Source of the DNA: Mucidula mucida
Lineage: Eukaryota; Basidiomycota; Agaricomycetes; Agaricales; Physalacriaceae
Assembly (NCBI GenBank): GCA_015501055.1
Contig: JADNYV010000672.1
Coordinates: 1 to 18,334 of the forward strand
Length of the DNA: 18,334 nt
Reading direction: 5' to 3'
Both the position numbers and the translations under genes were made by a program. The notes below the pieces were generated by a model. It saw only the letters and a program-made list of their open reading frames with translations. It was not told the origin of the DNA and searched no databases. Of the stretch, positions 1 to 8,159 are shown in pieces. Numbering within the stretch: position 1 is the stretch's first letter; each line of letters starts with the position of its first letter.

Positions 1-121
1 GAGATGAGCACGGATGAGCAGATATTTCCGCGATCTCGCCTTTTATGGATTTCTCATCGATGATATCAGGTCTCACGTACCTATTTTTTGAACTACACCT
101 GCTTGTATGAAAGTTTATATG
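1..121. other. Unassigned left flank
   Basis: No gene or repeat is recognised here. Base composition is much less AT-rich than the block after position 372. Both strands have short open stretches, but none resembles a known family. It could be the far side of the disrupted FunK1 locus or unrelated DNA; the window does not decide. Confidence 0.4.
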
Positions 122-372
122 AGTACTGTAGTGTTTCAACCGCAAATTCACATAACGGGTCACGGGGTCTTTGAAGTGAAGCTATATATACATCATAACG
201 GGTCACGGACCACTTTGGTCAGGCACGAGCCTCCAAATAAGGAAATTTCAGGTCCCGCTATAAGCGGAACTGTCCAAAAAAGGCAATTTAAGGGTCTGTG
301 AAGCTGTTCGCTGTAACTTCAGACCATAATGGGTCACAGGCTGTGAAGTTACGGTTGAAACGCTACAGTACT
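122..372. mobile_element. MITE with 30-bp terminal inverted repeats
   Basis: The ends (122-151 and 343-372) are inverted repeats of 30 bp with 27 matches, beginning AGTACTGTAG. The terminal AGTACT is palindromic, so the target duplication could be TA (124-125 and 369-370), as in Tc1/mariner elements, or GTAC; the superfamily is therefore uncertain. Three same-orientation copies of CATAAYGGGTCACRG lie inside (151-165, 194-208, 325-339). A 9-bp inverted pair, GTAACTTCA/TGAAGTTAC (313-321, 344-352), could form a hairpin. No transposase is encoded, so the element is non-autonomous. Its right end directly touches the AT-rich polymerase relic. Confidence 0.7.
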
Positions 373-698
373 AGAAAAATGAAATCTAAAAAAATTAAAA
401 CTAGGCTAATAAAAAAAGTAATCCAATAGGAATAACTGTTCCATTGGAACAAATGGATTATAGAGCAATAAGTAATGGTTTAATGCCTAATTTAATACAT
501 TCTCTAGATGCATCAAATATACATATATTAGTCAGTAATATAATAAAATATTATAATAATGTTCCAAGTTTAAATTTATATACAATACATGACTGTTTTG
601 CAACTGATTATAAGAATATGAAAATTATTGAAATATTAGTTAGACTTAGTTTTATAGAATTATATTTTAATAAAAATTATTTAGAAACATCGAGGTAA
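373..698 (+). pseudogene. Phage-type RNA polymerase C-terminal fragment from a mitochondrial linear plasmid
   Basis: This is a relic of the single-subunit, T7-like RNA polymerase carried by linear mitochondrial plasmids of fungi. The frame from 444 shows two diagnostic blocks: MPNLIHSLDASNIHIL and LYTIHDCFATDYKNM, the latter containing the conserved catalytic HD near the C-terminus. A second frame from 373 to about 417 gives a lysine-rich stretch ending KTRLIKK that belongs just upstream. It joins the main frame only if one base is gained or lost in the A-run at 411-417, so the gene is frameshifted. Composition is extreme: line 541-600 has 10 G/C in 60. Only about 100 residues of a protein of roughly 800 or more remain. 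The right boundary, at about 690-697, runs into the FunK1 gene. It is not a functional polymerase. Confidence 0.82.
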
Positions 699-2148
699 AG
701 GCACAATCGTACGCTAAAGAGCGCCGCGTCGAGCGCGAAAATGGGGAGATGCACGTATCCTCGAAAACAGGTGCAGGAACAATGAAGGACCGCTCGGCGC
801 TGTTGCCAAATTTGACAGTCATGCGCAGGAAGCGGTCTTCCGGGAGCGTTACGCCCATTGCTTCAGTGCACGACCTCATCTGCGCGTTGCAATGCCACAT
901 GTCTCTGTCGTACTTCTTGAACTGCACCAGGGCAGCTTCGGCGTCTGGATCGGTGGGAGGTACCTCGACCACTGTGGGATCGTAGCCACGCTGCTCAGAA
1001 GTGAGCTGCGAGAACCGCAGGTAGAATTGGAACAGAATTTTATCTCCACCGCCCTCTTGATAATCGAAGCGGCGAGAGACAACAGCACCGCGACGGTCCC
1101 AGAAAATCAACCTCGCATATGTGCCGAAGACCACCACACTCATGAAGTGCTTGCGGTAGGACAAGAACATTGTGATGCCGGCGTACGATGCAATCTGGCC
1201 GCGGGTTTCCTTGCCGTGCACCGATTTACTCTCGCCAGGCCAGTCGTTCGCCGTGATGGGGACGTCAAGAACGGCAGATTCAGCCGACGAGAAAACCGCA
1301 GCACCGGTAGAGATGCTAGGTGAAGACAAGCCGGAGGAGGGTTGGCTGACGGAAGGGGCGCCGGCAGCGGCAGCGGCAAAAGAGTCATAGTTGACATTGT
1401 CCTCCTCCTCCGCCTCACTGACTGTATCGCTGTTTCCAATTGGAGCGCCGGCAGTGGTTGTCTCAGGTGGGTCCACAAACGGATCGGCGGCGGCAGAAAC
1501 CTTGAACTCAGCGTTAGTTTCCATCAAGCGATGGACAGTGGTGTTCTTGGCGGGCAAATTATCCTCTGTATAATGCCCCATGTCGACGGCAACGTTTCGA
1601 CACTCTCCGTCGGGTTTCCGAAATTCGCCAAACTTGGTGACGATAACGTTGGCGCCATGACTTCCTTCCTCTCTGTAATCGGCCAACCTTGGAAAGCGGC
1701 TGTCTATAGAACAGTAAGTATACAGCATTATCTCGCGAAATGAAACAGAAGAACGTACGAATGCACTATACATGTCTTTCTCGTGCTTTTTAGAGGCCAT
1801 GCTGTGTAGGTCTCTGAGGCGTTCCTCGGGAATGGATTTCTTTCGATAGGCGGCTGGCGTATCCGCGTTCCATGGCATGAATGTTTCCATAAATTCCTCT
1901 GGGTCCATTCCAACAAGGTAATGGCCTTGAGTCTCATCGGTGACTCTGAGATACTGATTATTCATTTTTCGGATTTCGTCGTCGACAGAAAAGCGGTCTT
2001 GACCAGCAACTTTATTGAAAACTGGTGTTTGGTTCTGGGCGTAGGCGTCGTTCCAGGTATAAGTCTGGGGTGGTGTCGTTGGCTTTGAAGACGAAGGAGC
2101 AGTGTCCGGAGTCTGCGGCGCAGTACAGCTATCGACGGTATCTGCCAT
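667..2148 (-). CDS. FunK1-type fungal protein kinase, N-terminal part, truncated by inserted DNA
   Basis: The single-exon open frame of 493 codons matches the N-terminal half of the fungal FunK1 kinases (PF17667 family), which are kinase-like proteins expanded in mushrooms and of largely unknown substrate. Residues 315-323 (TRGQIASYA) and 341-363 (FG-x-YARLIFWDR-x-GAVVS...FDY), then RF and RGYDPTVV at 378-393, form the family's signature block. Residues 220-300 are a low-complexity Ala/Ser/Pro/acidic insert. The frame near residue 465-480 (SPFSRSTRRSLAYD) is where the family normally enters the catalytic lobe. Here the host sequence stops at about residue 484, and the last 9-10 codons (LNNFY end) are AT-rich plasmid DNA. 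The HRD-type catalytic loop is therefore absent. The start has a good context (CACAATGGC) with a TATAAAG about 70 bp upstream. Confidence 0.8.
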   Translation of the reverse strand: MADTVDSCTAPQTPDTAPSSSKPTTPPQTYTWNDAYAQNQTPVFNKVAGQDRFSVDDEIRKMNNQYLRVTDETQGHYLVGMDPEEFMETFMPWNADTPAAYRKKSIPEERLRDLHSMASKKHEKDMYSAFVRSSVSFREIMLYTYCSIDSRFPRLADYREEGSHGANVIVTKFGEFRKPDGECRNVAVDMGHYTEDNLPAKNTTVHRLMETNAEFKVSAAADPFVDPPETTTAGAPIGNSDTVSEAEEEDNVNYDSFAAAAAGAPSVSQPSSGLSSPSISTGAAVFSSAESAVLDVPITANDWPGESKSVHGKETRGQIASYAGITMFLSYRKHFMSVVVFGTYARLIFWDRRGAVVSRRFDYQEGGGDKILFQFYLRFSQLTSEQRGYDPTVVEVPPTDPDAEAALVQFKKYDRDMWHCNAQMRSCTEAMGVTLPEDRFLRMTVKFGNSAERSFIVPAPVFEDTCISPFSRSTRRSLAYDCAFTSMFLNNFY

Positions 2149-2214
2149 TGTGAAAATGAGAATTGAGTAGTAGTGGTGGGGAAAGGCGAAAGCAAGTCGC
2201 AGCCACGAGGTAGC

Positions 2215-2221
2215 CTTTATA
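2215..2221 (-). promoter_or_regulatory. TATA-like box of the FunK1 gene
   Basis: TATAAAG on the minus strand lies 67-73 bp upstream of the ATG at 2148, a usual position for a fungal core promoter. Assigned by motif and spacing only. Confidence 0.4.
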
Positions 2222-2615
2222 CTGCTGAGAATCCATTGTCCCGTGACTTACCAGGCAAGAAATGTGGACAGAATTCCCAAAGAGGCAATAGGCGAACAAT
2301 GAGAAGAGTGGACGGTGTGGTGGTTCTTTGTTAAGAGCCAACGAGTAACGTGATCGAGGTCGCCTTGATCGTGTCGCCGAGCTGCCGATCATCCACCTTC
2401 ACACTGTCTGCCTCTAAGTGATAGAATCCATGCCTTGCTCCACGAATTCGTAGACGTCTGGCCTCAACATGTCACCACTCTTCAAGCCGTCCACCCCAGT
2501 TCAATGCCACTAGCCGGCGCAGATGGCAGATCGACAACAAAGATCCTAGAGGTGCAGCCGATTCCCCCCGAGCACGACGTCCTTAGAACTGTTCCCCTCG
2601 CCCTGAAGCTGTGAT
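2222..2615. other. Intergenic stretch between FunK1 promoter and LINE relic
   Basis: No gene is recognised. Short open frames exist on the minus strand but have no family resemblance. The right part may be highly decayed LINE sequence, since the recognisable relic begins just beyond it. Confidence 0.35.
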
Positions 2616-2619
2616 ACAT

Positions 2620-2990
2620 GTCGTTGAATCCTGGCGAGCGTCGAAGCATCAATTCAACAGCCATTTTCTGATCATTTCATTGATATCATTGGGATCCCAT
2701 CATTGTCTGCATCCGCGATCTGACTGTAAGTCGCATCATCTATGCCCGCGGCACTTTTCGTGTTACCCTCCAGCAAGTCAGCCTCCATGGCAGCCACCTC
2801 TTTCGGCGTGACAGGAGCAGTGAGAATGGGAGACGTCGTCGCATCGCCAGTCCGGCGTGGTATACTCTTGGCAAGAAAGTCATTCAACGCCTGTCGGATC
2901 TGGTCGAACTGTTCTGGAGGATCGTCGGGAGGATTCAGACGTGCTTCAAAAACCGTGCTTCAACATCACTGACCAGCACGTCAGAGATTT
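2620..2990 (-). pseudogene. LINE (non-LTR) reverse transcriptase fragment
   Basis: Minus-strand translation gives FEARLNPPDDPPEQFDQIRQ, then a stretch with IPRRTGDAT, then PVTPKEVAAMEADL and TKSAAGIDDATYSQI. This order is typical of the N-terminal edge of reverse transcriptases of basidiomycete non-LTR elements (the KSAxGIDG-like block). A different frame continues with IPNDINEMIRKWLLN and CFDARQDSTT, the next expected block, so frameshifts and stops separate the pieces. The FADD-type catalytic region, endonuclease and poly(A) tail are not visible. It is a dead internal fragment. Confidence 0.6.
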
Positions 2991-3136
2991 AATGATCCAG
3001 GGACACTTTTCTTCTTGCTTCCATAGTTCTGGATGAGTTCTCCTTCGACGAGCCGATTTCTGCTTGTGCTCACTCTGACTCACATCGCACAACGATCAGG
3101 GAATGAACTCCCCCGAATCTCATGTCCGGCAATACT

Positions 3137-3142
3137 TATAAC
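3137..3142 (+). promoter_or_regulatory. TATA-like box of the small two-intron gene
   Basis: A TTATAAC sequence lies about 62-66 bp before the proposed ATG at 3203. Spacing is similar to the other putative genes here; there is no other support. Confidence 0.3.
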
Positions 3143-3202
3143 GCATGAGCTATGGGGTTCACACATCTTCGACAGCACCTCTATTACTCTTACACAACGA
3201 GC

Positions 3203-3601
3203 ATGGCTTCTGAGGCGGAAGTTCCTCATATCACTGAACTCAAGTCAGTCTAGTTTCATTGCCTAGTACTTCGCCTTATGTATACTTCACCAGACTGGAG
3301 GTCGAAACCAGAGCGACGAACGACTTGACGCCGCCGTCCAAGACAGATGGCTTCAAGCAGTGAGTGCCATTTCTTTTGTACGCAAGGGGACTGGTTTAAC
3401 ATTGTCGACAGGCAAAGCTTCCCTTCCTACTCGAACGCTAGTATACCGATGCCTGGCGAGTGGTCCCAATATCCGACTCAGATCAATCTCCCAGCAGTAG
3501 AAGGCGTACCTTTCGCCCTGAACCAGGCCGGATCGGGTGTGGTTATCTCGGAGGAGCGGTGTATATGTTCGGATTTGGTTGACGAGGAGTCGAAGTTCTG
3601 A
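3203..3601 (+). CDS. Unrecognised small protein, three exons
   Basis: A gene model in three exons: 3203-3243, 3294-3359 and 3412-3601. Intron 1 (3244-3293, 50 nt) is GTCAGT...CACCAG; intron 2 (3360-3411, 52 nt) is GTGAGT...GACAG. Both have the size usual in mushroom genes, and removing them yields one uninterrupted frame of 98 codons from MASEAEVPHITELK to DLVDEESKF. I do not recognise the product. It has no signal peptide, membrane segment or cysteine pattern, and the C-terminal end is acidic. The next gene to the right is on the opposite strand. It could be the remnant of a longer gene. Exon structure is inferred only from splice signals and frame, so confidence is moderate. Confidence 0.45.
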
Positions 3602-3799
3602 GCGTGTTCACTTGACGGATCGAAGGCTTGTATGTTATCGTCGCATTCGTGGTTTATGTTCGGACACGCATTGACTCGTATGTTCTAGTAAGCATATCAG
3701 CATCACGGATGTCTTTTTCCGCAGCGTGGCGTCTTCTCTATAACAATACCTGACACGGAACTTCTCATTCCGAGTACTTACCAGTGATTGTTGAGAGTT
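3602..3799. other. Convergent intergenic stretch
   Basis: The segment between the ends of two facing gene models. On the minus strand a GTAAGT donor at about 3787 and several AG acceptors suggest the minus-strand gene may continue here through an intron, but no exon can be fixed. Confidence 0.3.
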
Positions 3800-4063
3800 T
3801 CAATGTCGTAGCCTTGGGCTTTGTGGATCACTCGCAAGGTTCTCCTCCGATCTTGCTGAACTCGGCGTACCATAGGGAATAAGAGCCCCGAAGCCCACGT
3901 CCCCAATTGGAATGTAATCATCGCCTTCTACAGATATCGGATTGAACACAAGATCATGTCGCCCTTCAAGTTGATTTTGCATTCTAATGTCGAGAACTCG
4001 CACTGTCGAAGGCTCGAAGCCATTGGAGCTCTTTCCTGCGATGAAGTCGGCGAGGCGTGACAT
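3800..4063 (-). CDS. Unrecognised protein, probably incomplete or frameshifted
   Basis: The ATG-initiated minus-strand frame has coding-like composition up to DYIPIGDVGFGALIPYG (about residues 49-65). From there the better-looking continuation is in another frame (reading VIHKAQGYDIETLNNHW at about 3825-3790), followed at once by a GTAAGT donor. Either a one-base deletion at about 3868 or a splice event explains the switch. An in-frame stop precedes the ATG closely, which supports the start. I recognise no family. It is divergent from the VPS62-like gene, with about 128 bp between the starts, so the two may share a promoter. Confidence 0.35.
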   Translation of the reverse strand: MSRLADFIAGKSSNGFEPSTVRVLDIRMQNQLEGRHDLVFNPISVEGDDYIPIGDVGFGALIPYGTPSSARSEENLASDPQSPRLRH

Positions 4064-4191
4064 GAATTGAGTCGTGTAAGTTTACCTACAGTGGAAATTC
4101 TGGCAAAGAGTAAGTATAAGTATTCAGAACTATTGCAAACAGCGGCTCAACTGTTTTAGTCGTTCTTCTCCTCAAACACCGTGACACAGAC
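4064..4191. promoter_or_regulatory. Putative divergent promoter
   Basis: Short spacer between a minus-strand start (4063) and the VPS62-like start (4192). TATAAG at 4115-4120 is 72-77 bp upstream of the plus-strand ATG. The decayed paralogue has TATAAAT 81-87 bp before its start, so this position appears conserved. The sequence around both starts (ACAGACATG) is also shared. Confidence 0.4.
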
Positions 4192-5035
4192 ATGACGACT
4201 ATGAACGAACCAAAGGCTCAGGCCGAGAGCTTGCCCACCGCCGCCCTGGCCTATAAGTTCGCCACATTTGAGAACTTGATGGCCACCGACTCCATCTTGC
4301 CTGGTGTGGTCGCCTCGCAGTTTTCTAGTTGGCGCTCCAACCGTATGTCTGACGTTTTAAACTCTGTCCTCGATACTGATGGTGCATTGGCAGTGGATAT
4401 CGGCTGGTACTACCTCGGGCAAGGCGCAGAAATGAACTTTGGACGTTCCCCTACGGGCATCATCGTCCATGCACTTGAACCCGACGCTCTCCGTGACGTT
4501 GTGGGATGGGAGCGCATATGGGAAGCTCCTGGCGTGGTACCGGGGGCATACTATGCTCTTTGGCGCGGTGTCCCTCCAAATAGGGACTATGTTGTCGTTG
4601 GGGGCATATTCAGCAACAACAAAGACTGGGCGGAGCCTGACTCTGAGCAGACGCGTGGCATTATGGCGATTCGCAGGGACCTGTTGGTCATGGATGGCAC
4701 ATTCGAGATCTGGAATGACCGTGACGCAGGTATATTTCCACCCAGTCTCCTCCAGCAAGCCTCGGTCTGGAAAACGACGGGTCAGACTGGGGCCTCGCCG
4801 TCGGCGCTGATTCCTGTGAGTTCATATAGCGCGCCGCCGAGGGATATATCGTTCTCGTTGGACCGGAGCAAGACCTTGCTGATAGAGTCCTCTACGCCAC
4901 AGTACCAAAATCTTCTTCCATGTTCATGAACATATTGCTGATTTTACCTCAAGGGCCACAATTACGGTCACTTCAGAGGGTGCCGACTTGCAGAAAAACG
5001 ATGTCGATGCGTTGAAAGGGAAACAGGTGGAATGA
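4192..5035 (+). CDS. VPS62-like protein, three exons
   Basis: Exons 4192-4342, 4394-4901 and 4954-5035 join to a 246-residue protein. Intron 1 (4343-4393) is GTATGT...ACTGAT...GCAG, 51 nt. Because it is divisible by three and has no stop, it can be mistaken for coding. Intron 2 (4902-4953, 52 nt) is GTACCA...CTGAT...CAAG; splicing it replaces an early stop at 4927 with a C-terminus ending GKQVE. Both joins are supported by alignment with the decayed copy at 5867. Motifs resemble the VPS62 family (PF06101-like): IGWYYLGQ, then ALWRGVPPNRDYVVVGG, then GIMAIRRDLL and EIWND. The cellular role of these fungal proteins is not established; despite the name, membership does not prove vacuolar sorting. 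The family call is from motif memory; the exon structure is the stronger part. Confidence 0.6.
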
Positions 5036-5779
5036 TAAGCTCTAGCATAGCATATAAAGGAAGAGCCCAAATTCTTTCCTGTGTAAATTCAGCATCTTTT
5101 ATATCCATCATCCTTCGGATTAAGGTCGGCGTACATGGTACGATAAGTGCTTCATGGTAAGTCTCATCATTTTGGAACGTCTCGTGGAATGCATCGAATA
5201 ACAAGGCGCGCCATCCGACTGCCATAGAAAATAGGGCGTACCGGGAAGCCATGTAGCAATGAACGAAGGTTGGAGTTCCCGCCGCTGCAACGTCAGCCTA
5301 GTTCAAGTTCAAGTTGGAGCCGAGGCTAAGAAATGCCAATGGGCGGCAATCACCGCCTCGGCAAATTCTCGCAAATTCTCGGTCCTTGGGGCGTCTTGCC
5401 ATCGAACGGCGAGGACCAGTAGAGTCGATATCTCTTTTCTTGCGTGTGCTTCCTAACCCCAGGCAAAATATCTCAAAGAATCTGGACACAATGACGCTTG
5501 CTTGATCTTGTCGCGTCTTTTTGACGTTCGTCTCACTGACCTGACGCATTCAATTGAACTATGTCTCTGCCCCCGCCCCTCCAAAGTTTCGGACAATGTA
5601 AAGCCTTGTAAACCCAGAATGTTGACTATTAACACATAGTGTCTATGTCTTGCTTGGAGTTTTCGAGCCCATGTCGTCAGCGGACGATTTTATTTGTCGC
5701 GTGATAAGTACTGGAACCGGATAGAACGCGCCTTCGTCTAATCAGGGTTCCGGGTCTACAGTTTGCGGTGCATAGGTTG
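5036..5779. other. Spacer between the two VPS62-like copies
   Basis: About 740 bp with no supported gene. A minus-strand frame of 94 codons (5252-4968) overlaps the last exon of the VPS62-like gene and looks like chance. A 10-bp perfect tandem repeat GCAAATTCTC sits at 5361-5380. The right end contains the promoter of the decayed paralogue. Confidence 0.4.
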
Positions 5780-5786
5780 TATAAAT
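5780..5786 (+). promoter_or_regulatory. TATA box of the decayed VPS62-like copy
   Basis: TATAAAT lies 81-87 bp upstream of the conserved ATG at 5867, matching the position of TATAAG in front of the 4192 gene. Confidence 0.45.
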
Positions 5787-5866
5787 GCTCATGCTAGTGC
5801 AGTGCTAGTGAGTGCAAGCGAAACTCGTCGAGTCCGTCAATCCTTCTCACGCACATCGATACAGAC

Positions 5867-6580
5867 ATGGTTGGAGACGAGCAACCTCACGCTCAATTAC
5901 CCACCGCCGCATTAGCGTATAAACGGGTTACGTTCGTGAATGAGATGGACAGCACCTCTGGTCCTCTTGATCTGCCAACCACAGCTCTGAAGATGGCTAC
6001 TTGGCGTCCGACTCGTAATAGCATGGTGTATCTCATCCTTCACAGTCGAAGGCGGGTGGTACTACCTTGGCCAGGATGCATCCAGTTATTACACCTGGCC
6101 CCCAAGCATCCCCGGCAAAAAACCTCCATCTGGGGTCATCGTCCATTCCCTCGAAGAGGACGCTCTTAAAGACGTTACTTCTTGGGAATGAGTATGGACC
6201 AACGAGGGCGCCGAAAACAAGAGGGACTACGCCCTCTGGCGCGGTGTGACCCCCAGCTCAGACTACGCTGTCATCGGCGGTATTCTCAGCAGCAGCGCCA
6301 ACTTTGCCCCGCCCGATTCAGCTCAGACGCAGGGCATCAAGGCGATCAGGAAGGATCTGCTAATCATTGATGCTACCACAAGTGTGGGACGACAAGGCTC
6401 CGGGCGCGCAGTCATACGTCTGTGTGGCTCACTGATGGCAGTACGGTATCGCAACGGGCCATGCCATCGTATAGGCAGCCACCAGAGGATATGGGCTTGA
6501 ATTTGGACCCTACCAAAGTCCTCGACATCTCGTCAACCAGTAGCGCAGAGGTGACACTTTTCTCTCCGAAGCGCGTCTGA
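5867..6580 (+). pseudogene. Decayed paralogue of the VPS62-like gene
   Basis: This is a tandem copy, same orientation, of the 4192 gene. Shared blocks: LPTAALAYK near the start, GWYYLGQ, GVIVH-x-LE-x-DALKDV, DYALWRGVTPSSDYAVIGG, and GIKAIRKDLLIID. Exon 1 ends at 6014 in the same phase and at the same alignment point as in the intact gene. The following intron is only 31 nt (6015-6045, GTAATA...ACAG) and probably shrank by deletion. A TGA at 6189-6191 sits where the other copy has Arg, consistent with CGA to TGA. Frames shift at about 6378 and again at about 6412. The end (6430-6580) matches the C-terminus of the intact copy across its second intron site but has no intron there. The original stop, TGA at 6578, is still present. 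Confidence 0.7.
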
Positions 6581-6612
6581 TGATAGCCTGATCATGTTTC
6601 TGAAGGGCGACA

Positions 6613-6948
6613 CTACCACCTCGGAGTCTGCCAATACGTAGAGGAATGGTACGAAGAGATGTATGGAGTTGTCCTGGGTCGGTGAGCGAGGGTAGATGGT
6701 CGGGGTAACACGTCAAGCTCGGCCCACGCTTTTGCTTGTACTTCAGAAAATATCGGTCCAGGCTTATCCAAAGGCTTCGAAAGCACAACGACTAGACCTG
6801 CATTTAGCGGATAGCCGCTGCCTTTATTCCTTGCGGTAACCGGTGTCGAGACAAGCGTCCACGGATCCGTCGAATTCTCTTTATAGCTGCTATCATCCAG
6901 TGTCGTTGTTGTTGTCGTCGTCGTTGACGTGTAAGAAAGCGTCGATGA
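6613..6948 (-). CDS. Open segment without ATG, possible exon, unrecognised
   Basis: An uninterrupted 111-codon minus-strand frame bounded by TGA (6951-6949) and TAG (6615-6613). It includes a threonine run encoded by a GTT/GTC-like microsatellite (6901-6928 on plus) and a segment LNAGLVVVLSKPLDKPGP with protein-like character. There is no start codon or convincing splice signal. It may be an exon relic or chance. Confidence 0.18.
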   Translation of the reverse strand, partial: SSTLSYTSTTTTTTTTLDDSSYKENSTDPWTLVSTPVTARNKGSGYPLNAGLVVVLSKPLDKPGPIFSEVQAKAWAELDVLPRPSTLAHRPRTTPYISSYHSSTYWQTPRW

Positions 6949-8159
6949 TCATGATGGTGAGAGAAGAGGAATCGGGTGACTCGGCCTTGATTCGGCCGAA
7001 ATACTTTTGACCAGAGCCATCATCCTTGCTCGTCCTCAACTTTAATTTGTTCGATACTATCAAACGCCTGAGTCAGGCGTCGCTTTTCACTCGTTCCAAA
7101 ATCATACTGCGCGGAAAAGAGCGCAAGGATCAGAAATGAAGACCAGTACCTCCAGAAGCCTTCTTCCCATGTGCCCTAGCCTCCAATAGACTTCAATAAA
7201 TAATTGTCTGTCGTGTTCTCCCTTCTAATCGATTGGCCCTCGAACAGATACGCACACCGCACCTATGACTGGAATCAGGTAGATAGATCAACTGCGTCCG
7301 AGTCGATAATGGTGCCTCTGTCGAAACCATTACAATGTCGCAGTCGCAAGGAATGACACATATATGTAGAATTAAATTTTCTTTTTCATTTTAGGATGCG
7401 AAATGATTTTTGTAGGCCAAACTCGATATGGCTTCGTCTCAGGGTGTTGTGATCGACGTAATAGCAAGTAGCATTGCGTCCAACACGAATCAGCGCGCTG
7501 TTGTATCGAAACTGGTTCTGATTATTGTCGGCAAGATCCACGGTGGTTCATGCCACAACGCTCTGTATCTAGATCTCCAAGAGAAGCATTACACATTCTC
7601 TGCTAGCCCTAAAAGTCAAGCCTACCTGCTCATCATTTTTCGTAATAAATTACCGCAGATAAATACCAGCAAATTCCTAATCAAACCGTAATGTTACTCT
7701 CCGTGTAACATTATACTCAGCCCAGCGACGCCCTTTCGCCTAATTTACTGCGCCACACTGCTGTCGTTGACAACGACGAGTACTCGCACATCCACCATAT
7801 ACCGGTGAGACGCAGGTCAATTTAATGTTGCTCATAAAGTCTTATCAGTCCTTCAGTCGGCTCAAAAGGATAATGAGAGCAATAATTTGTATGAAATGTC
7901 GTCCACCGTCACATAACACCATTGTTATCATTCCCTTTGTGTCTGTGTGTGCAACTATTCAACTTGTTCCTACAACGAGCACCGTGTTCAGCTACCAACA
8001 TTTTATATCATTGGTGTGTTGCTTCTGCTATTCCATTCTGCAACGGACAACTCATTGTGAACTCTTTAATAGCTATGTCTTTCGCAGGTTCTCCCCATAC
8101 CACATCCGACCAGACCCTTGTCTCCGTCTCATTCAATTTTGGGAATCCCTCGCTCAAGG
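6949..8159. other. Long stretch without a recognisable gene
   Basis: About 1.2 kb. A plus-strand frame 7428-7691 (87 codons) and the frames around 7825-8184 have no recognisable domain. The segment 7364-7420 is AT-rich with a pyrimidine tract ending in TTTTAG, which resembles a 3' splice site, but no matching exon was found. I see nothing that supports a gene. Confidence 0.4.

Noticed and set aside
444..698. Functional small plus-strand gene starting at TTG
   Set aside because: It is only the C-terminal end of a large polymerase, with a frameshift just upstream and no start codon or promoter.
749..1743. Several plus-strand open frames of 60-143 codons opposite the FunK1 gene
   Set aside because: They are antisense shadows of a GC-rich coding frame with strong family signatures on the minus strand.
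4343..4393. Reading this interval as coding because it is open and in frame
   Set aside because: It has GTATGT, a CTGAT branch site and GCAG, and the paralogue has an intron at the same residue and phase.
4968..5252. Minus-strand 94-codon ORF with an ATG
   Set aside because: It overlaps the third exon of the VPS62-like gene, whose frame is supported by splicing and by the paralogue; no family resemblance.
7428..7691. 87-codon ORF as a gene
   Set aside because: No recognisable domain, weak composition and no splice or promoter support.
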